DNA of 64,000 bases, taken from positions 1,364,001 through 1,428,000 of the forward strand of contig NC_089244.1 in NCBI RefSeq assembly GCF_000512585.2. Reading direction: 5' to 3'. Positions 55,732 to 64,000 of this stretch are shown here, in pieces. Made by a program: the position numbers and the translations under genes. The stretch comes from Kwoniella bestiolae CBS 10118 (lineage: Eukaryota; Basidiomycota; Tremellomycetes; Tremellales; Cryptococcaceae). The notes beneath the pieces were generated by a model that was not told the DNA's origin, ran no database searches, and worked only from the letters and a program-made list of their open reading frames with translations. Every line of letters starts with the position of its first letter. Position 1 is the stretch's first letter.

Positions 55732-57875
55732 TATGTTACCAACGCTGCCCCCTCAGAGCCCTTCATCATCGACTCTGGTGCCTCCCATCACATGGTTGGT
55801 CCAGGTGTCAAACTGGCAAACGTCACTGCAGCTCCTGTCAAAGGTGTCAAAATTGGCAATGGTGCTTGGCTCCTTAATGCTGGTCAAGGTACTCTCATTC
55901 TTGGCAGACTCACTCTCAACAATGTCCTCTCTGTCCCTGATCTCTCCTGCAATCTCATTGCTGTCAACAAGATACCCCCCTCTATGAACTGGACATTTGA
56001 CTGCTTCACTGGCTGTTTGTACAATAAACACAACAACACTGTCATTACCGCACCCTTCTCAAATGGGTTGTATGTCTTCAAGGCAAGTCATCTTGCTACT
56101 GCTTTCCAGGCCTCCGCTGACTCTCTCCACACTTGGCACTGCCATTTAGGTCATCTAGGTGTTAGAGATGTCATGAGGTTGGCTAGGACTGGAAGGTTGG
56201 GAAAAGATGTGCTTGTAAATACTAGTCCTAGGGATGTATTGAGTTTTGGTTGTGAATCATGTGTCAAAAGCAAAACTGGTCCATTACCTTCACCCCCTGC
56301 TCCTGAGGACACTTGTGCTACTACCCCACTTGGCCTACTATATTTTGATCTATGGGGACCTGCCTCTGTTGCTTCAAGAGGTGGCAATTGGTACTTCCTA
56401 ACAGTTTATGATGATGACACCAGGTGTATTCACATGTGTTAACACTACTTAGAGAGAAATCACAAGCGATACATGGTTTAAGGGATTTCATCAACATGGC
56501 TGAGAATCAACTGGGTAGAAAGGTCAAGCAGATCCAATCTGATGATGGTGCAGAGTTCATATCTGGTCGCGCACAAAACTACTTCAAGTCAAAGGGGATC
56601 ATTCACATCACTGTTCCTCCTGGATCACATGCGCAGAATGGAAGGGTGGAACAAGCACATTTGACAATCTTGAATGGTGTTAGAACTCTCTTGTCTGGAA
56701 CTGGTCTTGACAAGACGTTCTGGGCAGACACTGCAAGGTACATTGTCTTCACTTGCAACTGTTCACCCTCTAGCAATGGCAAAACCATCCGAAGTGAAGA
56801 ATGGTTTGATAAGAAATTCGACTTCAATTGGCTAAGAGCATTTGGTGAAAAGACCTGGTATAGGCTATACAATACCGTAAAACAACCAAACTGGATTCAA
56901 GATATTGAGAGGGATTGTTCATGGGATATGAACACGATGTCAGTACTTCCACCTACAGGGTATGGGATGAGGAGTATAGAAAGATGGTTGTGTCAAGGGT
57001 TATCATATTTGACAAACCAACATCTGAATTGGGTCAACTTGGTCAAAGTGTCAAAAATTGTCAAATTTGTCAAACATGTCAAAAGTATCAAATCGCGAGC
57101 AGTAAGCTGTTGCTATCTCTGATGAGCAGTATACTACTGTTCCCAAAACTCGTGAATCACCTAGGATACTGCTACAACAACTGGCAGCTGCAGATCAGAG
57201 AGATTGACAAACCAATTTGACACTTGACACTACTCTGTGCAGCTTGGAAAGATGTTTTGACACTATTGGTAACATTGATGTTGAAGATGGAAATAATGGT
57301 GGAAACAATGAACACACTGTCTCATCTCAACAATGCAGTCCTGCGCCCTCATCCCCACTCATTCTGACCGATTCACCTGCATCCCAGCAATCTTCTCTTC
57401 CTGATTCCAGCAACAACTCAATTGATTCAATGGCTATCACCAGTGATCCTGAATCTTGGGGAACTGAACAACTTGCTCTTGCCAATGCCACTGCTGCTGC
57501 CAACCTGCCTCAATCCTGGAAAGAAGCTGTACACTTGGGTGAGAGGGGGGGGGGGGGGGGAGGGTTGTGGGGGGCATTGGAAGAAAGCTATGGACAATGA
57601 ACTGTCAAAGATGGAAAAGTATCGAGTATGGAAGGTTGTACCAAGGGAACAAGCCAAAGGTAGAACTCTGAAAGCAAGATGGGTTCACATTAGAAAGATA
57701 GAAGGTGAAACTGGTAAACCAGCCGCTTATAAAGCTACATGGGTGGCTAAGGGATACTCGCAAGTTGCTGGAATAGACTACAATGAGGTCTTTGCTGCAG
57801 TCGCTCATATGGAATCACAATGAGTATTCCTTGCCTTGGTCAACTACTTCAACCTCGACTGTATACAAACGGACT

Positions 57876-58512
57876 TCATTGCTGCGTTCTTGAAAGGTGG
57901 ATTGGAAGAAGAAATCTATTTGGAACCACCTGAAGGAAGTGGTATTCCAGCAAATATGGTACTTCTCCTGCAAAATTCATTGTATGGTCTCAAACAATCA
58001 CCGCAATGATTCAACATTGAATTTGACAAGTGGTTAAGGGAACAAGGATTGATCCCAACCAGGGCTGATCCTTGTCTATATGTCAGAAGACGTGAGGGGG
58101 AACTGCTCATGTTGAGTGTTCATGTGGATGATACCCTTATTGCAAGTAACTCGACTCCTGCTCTCAACAAGTTCAGGAAGGATCTCCACAACAAGTTTGA
58201 ATGTAATGACTCTGGCAATGCTGGTTACTTCCTTGGCTTCAACATTCATTGGATTAGAGAACAGTGCAAGCTCTATATCTCTCAAGAACACTATCTGGAA
58301 GCCTTACTGCATCAATTGACATGTCAAACTGCAATCCTAGTTGATCACCTCTGCCAACTGGATTCAAAGCTATACCTTCAACTGATCAAGAATATGAGCA
58401 AGCACATCAATTACCATATGCTCAGGTAGTTGGCTCAATCCTCTATGCCTACACAATCAGCCAACCCAATCTGGCACATGCTGCTGGTGTTCTTTCTCAA
58501 TATCTCAGCAAA
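57876..58512 (+). repeat. 637-bp identity block shared with 50653-51289
   Basis: The same RT segment in the old element; flanks diverge from element 2. See the - strand copy. It includes VHVDDTLIAS and the shared stops. Confidence 0.85.
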
Positions 58513-58807
58513 GGGAACTTGGATCATTGAAAAGCTGCCAAGTGCTGTATTAGGTACATTAGAGGTACCACTGACTTATGTCTCACCTTTGATGCTGAGT
58601 CAAGCAAACAAGTTGCTCTTGGATATGTGGATGCAGATTGGGGAGGAGATTAGGATACTAGGAGATCTATCACTGGTTACATATTCAAGGTATATGGTGG
58701 AATAGTAGCTTGGAAGAGTCAAAGGCAACCAACTGTTGCTCTGTCTACAACTGAGGCAGAGTACATGGCTTCAGCAGATGCAACTCAACAAGCTGTATGG
58801 TCAGGGC

Positions 58808-58992
58808 TGACAGAATAGGTGATCTATCTATTGCCACATTCATACTGTATATTCCCGCTCATATCTCTGGTATTTGACATGTCAAACTCTTACTCTTGTA
58901 CTTATCTTATAGTCAACTATTATCTTTATCTCTTTCTCTTCTTTCTTCTTCATAGCGCTATACAATATAGATGCATCTCATTTACTTCATCA
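58808..58992 (+). mobile_element. Diverged copia LTR at the right end of element 1
   Basis: 185 bp, TGACAGAATAGGTGATC to CATTTACTTCATCA. It shares both ends and the TAGATGCATCTCA box with the other LTRs but lacks the middle. It is joined to element 1 inside RNase H (after DATQQAVWSG) with no clear target duplication, so the junction probably arose by deletion. Confidence 0.7.
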
Positions 58993-59010
58993 CATGGCCA
59001 ACATGACAAC

Positions 59011-59099
59011 TATCATCTTTATCTCTTTCTCTTCTTCCTTCTTCATCATAGCACTATACACATATAGATGCATCTCATATACTTAGTCAAGTGTAACAT
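59011..59099 (+). repeat. Second partial LTR end
   Basis: About 89 bp repeating the last part of the preceding LTR (CATCTTTATCTCTTTCTCTTC, then TAGATGCATCTCATATACTT, then AGTCA). It is separated from it by 18 bp. The right border of the nest is here. I see nothing in 59100-59328 beyond the GLC3 3' flank. Confidence 0.65.
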
Positions 59100-59328
59100 C
59101 GAATCCAGACTGCATCCTCTGCTTGGGTCTCTCATGTGTCTCAGATCTCAACAGCTTGGTGCCTGTTGGTAGGCTCCTACTATGCTGTTCTCAAGAGCTT
59201 GTTTGCCTTGTCTGATACGCATGGTGGCTTTCCATCCGGATAGCACACAGCCGTGTCATTTCAATCAAACAATGCATGATTCCATTCCACTACATTTCAT
59301 GTTATATACTTTCTTTCCTTTGCCATCT

Positions 59329-62182
59329 CTACAGACCAAGTACCAATGCTGTTCTTGCTGGGGTATACACCTGAACCCAATTCTTTCGTCCATTCCATTC
59401 CATCGGAGTCGTAAAGTATCTACCATTAAGATCGATTCGATCATGTCCACCAAACTTCTTTTCATCACTTGACAGGATGACTTTGTATTCTCCAGGGACT
59501 TCAACACCGATTCGATAATCTACGAATGATTGGGAAGGATGGACTATAGGCGCTGTCAGCATTGGAATGGCATAATCAACCGCAGTGGCACGGCACCAGT
59601 CCCCGAAGTATGTTTCTTTGCAACACGCGAAGTTGAGCATGTCTACTCACAGTTGAAGATGAAAACTAGTCCTGCTCGTTCGAAGACGATCACTTTGTCA
59701 TTCTCATTCTTCAGCGATACATAAGCCTGTTACTTTAAATTAGCTAGGTACACCAACGGGGAGTTGAGCTGTGGACGGACCTGAGGAGCGCTAAGCCACT
59801 TGTATGTGTCTTCAAGCCAATTCATGGCGATGTCGAACTCGTTCAAATACTTGTACCGCAAAAGGTGATCATCTACTAGGTTGAACTGACGGCGTGCGTG
59901 GGCAAACGAGTTATTGTTGCCTTCTCGAGGGAAGTCCATCCATCTATCGGGTGTTCACTTTAGCAGATGATACGCCATATTGTAGAAAGTTTGACTCACT
60001 CTGGATGACCAAATTCATTTCCTTCGAAGTTGAGGTATGCTTCACCTCCAAGCGCGTGGACAATGAATCTGTAAGTGGTCAGCGCAGCCGCGCACTTGTC
60101 CGACATACCTTATCATCTTGTGAAGAGCGAGACCACGATCGATGACTGGAGTCAAAGCCGATAAGTCGGACATGTAGTCGTCTGTGCTGGATTAGCTAAG
60201 CTGGAGGGAAGACGGTGCAAAAAAACACTCACACATTTCTTTATCCATAAGCCAGAATGCCAAAGTTTTGTCACCGACCAGCGCTTGATCGTGACTCTCG
60301 GCGTACGAGACACTCTTCTCCAAGTGTCGACGGTTGGTGAGAGTGTGGACGACATTGCCCATGTCCCACTGATCATCAGATAGCTCTTTGAGCATCTTGA
60401 TCCACATGTCCGGTACGGCCATTGAAAGACGATAGTCAAAGCCCACACCTCCTTCGTACACTGGCCGACCCAGGGTAGGCATCCCCGAGACGTCTTCAGC
60501 GATCGTGATGACGTTGGGGTAGATCTCGTGAAGCATTTGATTGGCCTGAAGAACTCTCTGTCAGTAAAAGGGACCAAAGACACATTGATCACTCACCAGC
60601 ATAAGGTACACCATTGCTTCAAGATCTACAGAGTCTCCGAAGTACTCGTGATAACCACCTGACGTCAGCGACGATCGCGAACGGCAAGACTCACCAGAGA
60701 AGCCAGTGCCAATGCCGTGGTGAGTATACATCATACTGGTAACTCCATCGAATCGGAAGCCATCGAACATGTAGACATCCATCCAGTAACGAAGGTTGGA
60801 CAGGAGGAATCGAAGAACTTCATGGTGACCATAGTTGAAAAGACGGGAATCCCATAATTCGTGCTTGCCTTTAGCACCTCCATGGAAGTAGAGGTGATCA
60901 GTCCCGTCGAATTCGTTAATGCTATGAAAAGTCAGCGGTAGTACACTGTAACACATACACATACAACTTACCCGTCTAAGATATTTTTACATGCGTGAGA
61001 GTGGACAACATCGAGTAAAACGGTGAGACCCATTTCGTGGGCTTTGTCGATGAGAGACTTGAGCTCCTCGGGCGTTCCTGCAGGGCACGTTAGCTGAGGA
61101 AGCGGATTTTCTGACTCACCGTAACGAGACGAGGCAGCGAAGAAGTTGGTAACTTGGTATCCGAAGGCTGTTCAGAGTATCACGAGGTCAGAGTAGCTAG
61201 TCACTTCAGCTGTCGGATTACTCACAGGCGTAGTAGGCATGCTCCATCACAGCCATCCTGAGTACAGAATCAGCAACTCTCCTGACTGAGCAGAACTCAC
61301 ATTTGAATACAGTTATATCCAAGCTTCTTAATTCTCGGTAGCACATCCTCCTCAAACTCCTTGTAGGTAGTGACTCGCATGTTGGGGCTAGAGATACCGA
61401 CTGCAGGGGATTAGCTTGAAAAGCTGTGTCGGGAACTCACCATGGGCCTCATAGATCTTCAAACCTTCTGATGACCTGGTAGAGTGACCATGTTTGAATT
61501 GATAAGTTTGCTCTTTCGGAGGGTTCCAAAATCTACCTTCATAGATAGGTGATATGGAGAGATCTTGCGTTACACGAGAGATCCACGTAGGAATACGATC
61601 TATAGATTCGCCCGAGGGCAAAGTCATAGAGATCTTGATCATCGAGTCGTGAGGGATCGCGCATACTCCAGGTGATTTGGGTGGAACATAGCATTCCCAT
61701 ACTCCATAAGGTGACTTTGTCATTGGGTTGGCCGAATGTGACCAGTTATCTGGGCTTCATCAGCTCCGTAAGGTCCTTCCGGCGCACCCAGAGACTCACT
61801 GAACTCTCCAATCAAACGAGCCTGAGTCGCATTTGGAGCCCATTCTCGGTATCTGACTCCACCACTCTCGTCTACCTGCAGACCCATAGTCTTGTACCCC
61901 TCTGAGAAATGAGCCAGACCACCTTCGTGAGCTTCAATTTCGTCGAGCTGTTTCTTGAAAGCGGCGTAACGTTTACGAAGAGCAGGAGAGAAGGGCTCGA
62001 GCCTACACGAGTCATCTTAGCCTATAAGAATGGTTCACCACCACTTGTACGACTTACCAAGGGTCGGAGAGAAGTACACCGGTACCTATCGAAAGGTTGG
62101 ATGAGCAGGTTCCCTCGTTAGAGATACAGTAGTTGGGACTATGGTACTTACCATCTGTAGGCATCTTGGTAATGTCTGACAT
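59329..62182 (-). CDS. GLC3: 1,4-alpha-glucan (glycogen) branching enzyme
   Basis: About 13 exons. It starts MSDITKMPTDGTGVLLSDP, then an N-terminal CBM48 domain (VRYREWAPNATQARLIGEFN, NPMTKSPYGVWECYVPP). The GH13 barrel has GYNCIQMMAVMEHAYYASFG, VLLDVVHSHA (region I), MFDGFRFDGVTSMMYTHHG (region II with the nucleophile Asp), TIAEDVSGMPTLGRP (region III with the acid Glu), SYAESHDQALVGD (region IV) and LNFEGNEFGHPEW. The C-terminal beta domain ends WVQVYTPARTALVLGL. It makes the alpha-1,6 branches of glycogen in the cytosol. All catalytic regions are intact and the length is normal. Confidence 0.95.
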
Positions 62183-62696
62183 TCTGTTTGCAATGTTAGA
62201 TAGGGTAAGGGGTGATGAGATGGAGAAACAGAATGGGGATGTCGATGCAAGATGGGTATGTATATATATTATATGTTATATGTATATGTTATATGTAGAT
62301 GATAAGTGGAGTGAGTCCATGTGTGTACTACTACTACTCGTAGTAAACTCGAGTTACCATATGAATGAGTAAACTGCCGCAACACAAGGAGACGATGACG
62401 TTGAGTGGGAATATAACTAGTATATAGTGTGGATCCCCGCATCATCACATGTGGCACTCCATTGCAATGTTGTTATCTGAGTTGCATATTTAATTTAAAT
62501 GGGCATAACAAATAACACGTTGTTATCATATAAACAATATTTTTATTTCTATTTCAATCCGAGTTGCCATTTGCCGCTCGTCATATATAACATATACAGA
62601 TAGATACATTCATATCATTCAATAATCACTGTCATACCTCCTGCTATCATCCATCTGGCTCATATCACACTACACAGTCCATAACCCATATCCGCA
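62183..62696. other. Divergent promoter region GLC3/DPH3
   Basis: AT-rich, with TATATATTATATGTTATATG at 62262-62290 and similar runs. No supported gene or RNA. Confidence 0.5.
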
Positions 62697-63233
62697 ATGC
62701 CAAACTACTACGACGAATTGGAAATAGAAGACTTTGCTTGGGATCCCGTCGCCAAAATCTTTCATTACCCTTGTCCCTGCGGTGATCGTTTCGAAATATC
62801 AAAAGGTCAGCTGAGAGACGGGGAGGAGATCGCCATATGTCCAAGCTGTAGCCTTATAGTCAGAGTCATATATGACTATGTGAGTGAAACACCTTCATTC
62901 AATACATGTTGGGTACCTCATGCTCATATAACCCTATAGCTCGACTGGGAAGATTATGTCACATCCGACGAGGAAGACGATGGGGAATCAGTCGAGACGC
63001 CTCCAACCGAAGACTCTCCCAACGGAGAGGGAGCAACTCCTGTTGCTGAAAACCTCGAGAAGGATGCAAAAGAAGAAAAAGTCACAAAGAAGGACGGTGG
63101 AGATGATGTGCACAAGCAGGCGGACCCAGACATTGTCAGAGCAATTGCCGGTCTTAGTGTGAAGGATCAGAAGGACTCGAGTGACGACAAGACGAATGAT
63201 AAGGCGGGCAATAGTGACAAGAAGATAGGCTAG
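62697..63233 (+). CDS. DPH3: Diphthamide biosynthesis protein 3 (CSL zinc finger)
   Basis: Two exons: 62697-62879 and 62940-63233. It starts MPNYYDELEIEDFAWDPVAK, then FHYPCPCGDRFEI and CPSCSLIVRVIYD. These are the CxC and CxxC halves of the CSL finger that binds one iron/zinc. Dph3 supplies electrons to Dph1-Dph2 for the first step of diphthamide on eEF2, and also serves Elongator. The C-terminal extension of about 100 residues is acidic and Lys-rich (DEEDDGESVETPP, KKDGGDDVHKQ) and much longer than in yeast or human, where the protein is about 82 residues. It converges on SLX1, with 20 bp between stops. Confidence 0.92.
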
Positions 63234-63253
63234 GATGATGTGGACAATGCATG

Positions 63254-64000
63254 TCATCGTATGGCTCTCATTTCCTTCTCAAACCTTTCCCACTCCATTC
63301 CCCCGTCACTATCGTCAACCTCAGTCGTACGGGTTCGTGGCTGCCGTTTAGCTCGTGTGACGGTCTCGTCGTTCAGCGTGTCCGAAGCGGAGCGGTCGAG
63401 GGAACGCTTGGGCGGTGTCTCTAGTGTCATGGATCTGATTTCGGGAGTCATAGAGCTGTGTTCATCCTCGGTGTTAGATGTATCGTCTTCTTTTTGACGA
63501 CGTCCTCTGCGTTTAGCCTTCTTTGTGGTCTTGAGCGCTTCTTCCTCCTCTCGTTGGATCCCTTCAATGCGAGCGTAGCACGCTCGAATGACCTGGCCCC
63601 ATTCCATCGAGCCTCCACAGCCAGGACAAGATCCTTGATGAGGGAGAACGTGCGAGGTATCGGACAGGAAGTTTGCGCTCAAGCATTTGAGATGCGAAAC
63701 ATAGTCACAAGTAGAATCCAACGGGCAGATTGCGAATGAGAGATGATTCTGCATGATCAGCGCGATCGCACACCGACGACTCACCTCCTGAATGACATTC
63801 TGATTGCACTTCTGGCATTTCATGTAACCTTTCTCTTGTATACGATCCTGAATGGCCTTCCACTTGCCCCACACGTTTTCGCTTCGACGGAAGTCGGTGT
63901 CATTGACATCCATCGGCCCTTCTCTACCTTGAACACCTTGAGTGCTCCGCCTGCGAGCTCCTGTGGAACCTGATACCCCGCCGAGATCGAGGCTCGAGGT
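63254..64000 (-). CDS. SLX1: Structure-specific endonuclease subunit Slx1, C-terminal part (5' end beyond window)
   Basis: Open from the window edge: GREGPMDVNDTDFRRSENVW, GKWKAIQDRIQEKGYMKCQK, CNQNVIQE; then, across a 36-nt intron, NHLSFAICPLDSTCDYVSHL, KCLSANFLSDTSHVLPHQGS, CPGCGGSMEWGQVIRACYAR. These give the zinc-binding RING/PHD-like domain of Slx1 (CxxC...C..C..H..C...CxxC with W-G-x-x-I-R). A charged, basic tail follows (KKAKRRGRRQKED). With Slx4 it cuts branched DNA. The GIY-YIG nuclease domain lies upstream, outside the window, so catalysis cannot be checked here. Confidence 0.88.
   Translation of the reverse strand, partial: TSSLDLGGVSGSTGARRRSTQGVQGREGPMDVNDTDFRRSENVWGKWKAIQDRIQEKGYMKCQKCNQNVIQEVSRRCAIALIMQNHLSFAICPLDSTCDYVSHLKCLSANFLSDTSHVLPHQGSCPGCGGSMEWGQVIRACYARIEGIQREEEEALKTTKKAKRRGRRQKEDDTSNTEDEHSSMTPEIRSMTLETPPKRSLDRSASDTLNDETVTRAKRQPRTRTTEVDDSDGGMEWERFEKEMRAIR

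Larger units (their letters stand above)
47340..58807 (+). mobile_element. Old Ty1/copia retrotransposon (element 1), decayed and split by later insertions
   Basis: Element 1 survives as six collinear + strand pieces: about 47340-47515, 47799-47988, 49123-49218, 49548-49753, 55412-55620 and 55737-58807. Each matches consecutive parts of the intact polyprotein of element 2. Examples are SYKVITLKGSEDYGAWS, then EQAAKACAIILQLLSPTVL, then EDTILAYAMTFAVPNSWNLF, then SVNKATGQSFKNGQNGKF, then DCRLSNAKDKNGGNGQ, then the DSGASHHMVG protease. Pieces are interrupted by five insertions with 5-bp target duplications. There are many frameshifts and Trp-to-TGA changes. No 5' LTR of its own was found, and the 3' end breaks off inside RNase H at the LTR at 58808, so it is truncated at both ends. 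It is dead. Confidence 0.85.
55412..58807 (+). pseudogene. Element 1 gag end, protease, integrase, RT and part of RNase H, decayed
   Basis: Pieces in order: HVSNDVRNGEVSNLS; after the 111-bp insert TNAAPSEPFIIDSGASHHMV (protease); HTWHCHLGHLGVRDVMRLAR; LLYFDLWGPASVASRGG; frameshift near 56440; QSDDGAEFISGRAQNYFKSK and QNGRVEQAHLTILNG (integrase D and E region, N-to-D at the DNG); a frameshift near 56930; MITSDPESWGTEQLALANAT-like linker; a run of 16 G at 57545-57560 with a further frameshift; MDNELSKMEKYRVWKVVP (RT) with a stop at 57821; the 57876-58512 block; then STTEAEYMASADATQQAVWS, where it is cut off. Nothing here can be expressed as a full protein. Confidence 0.85.

Noticed and set aside
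57916..58110. Identical short - strand frames at 57916-58110 and 51055-51249 as a conserved small gene
   Set aside because: They are antisense shadows within the shared 637-bp RT block.
1..64000. Search by eye for tRNA, rRNA and snoRNA genes
   Set aside because: No cloverleaf with the usual A and B box words was found outside the 11-bp primer site; a covariance-model search would be needed to exclude small RNAs in introns.

Overview
The window is nuclear DNA from a basidiomycete yeast of the Tremellales, of the Cryptococcus/Kwoniella kind. The evidence is about 24 compact genes cut by many 35-70 nt GT-AG introns, ORF-poor single frames, short intergenic gaps on both strands, and protein matches to typical fungal families. 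The exact species cannot be read from the sequence.

Left part (1-46,400). In order: the C-terminal tail of a Drs2-type flippase; a RAD51C-type recombinase paralogue; proteasome subunit PUP3; a tandem pair of small secreted cysteine-rich proteins; HEM2; the PP1 inhibitor YPI1; a large DHX29/DHX57-like DEVH RNA helicase; a PWWP-domain protein; the tRNA isopentenyltransferase MOD5; SDH3; a JmjC/cupin protein; a NOPCHAP1-like box C/D snoRNP chaperone; GAB1/PIG-U; a YjbQ-family protein; the U-box E4 ligase UFD2; the cap-binding protein CBC2; the complex I subunit NDUFA8; RAD7; SSC1 (mitochondrial Hsp70); pyridoxal kinase BUD16; and meiotic MSH4. Between RAD7 and SSC1 an exact 1.6 kb head-to-tail duplication carries the 3' half of RAD7 plus the SSC1 promoter. 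SSC1 itself has lost its substrate-binding domain by an internal out-of-frame deletion. Both are either real rearrangements or an assembly fault, and both need checking.

Retrotransposon nest (about 47,340-59,100). A decayed Ty1/copia element on the + strand has been the target of at least five later insertions, each recognised by its 5-bp target-site duplication: a solo LTR (TSD GAACA), a 172-bp LTR (AGCTG) itself split by a 952-bp LTR of another family (CCGGT), a 324-bp solo LTR (AAGGG), an almost complete 5.3 kb copia element on the - strand (CTGTG), and a 111-bp LTR-like insert (TATGY). The young - strand element has apparently identical LTRs, an intact 1,052-codon Gag-PR-IN-RT(N-terminal) frame and a primer-binding site matching the anticodon arm of initiator tRNA-Met. 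Yet 637 bp of its reverse transcriptase is identical to the same stretch of the old inverted element, inactivating lesions included. This looks like gene conversion from the dead copy into the young one. The 952-bp LTR holds seven CCAAT boxes spaced at 20-21 bp upstream of a TATA box.

Right part (59,300-64,000). The glycogen branching enzyme GLC3, the diphthamide factor DPH3 and the 3' portion of the SLX1 nuclease gene, which runs off the window edge.

I saw no tRNA, rRNA, CRISPR array or prokaryote-type operon. Four recombination/repair genes (RAD51C-like, RAD7, MSH4, SLX1) lie in the window, but they are not adjacent and I see no sign of co-regulation.
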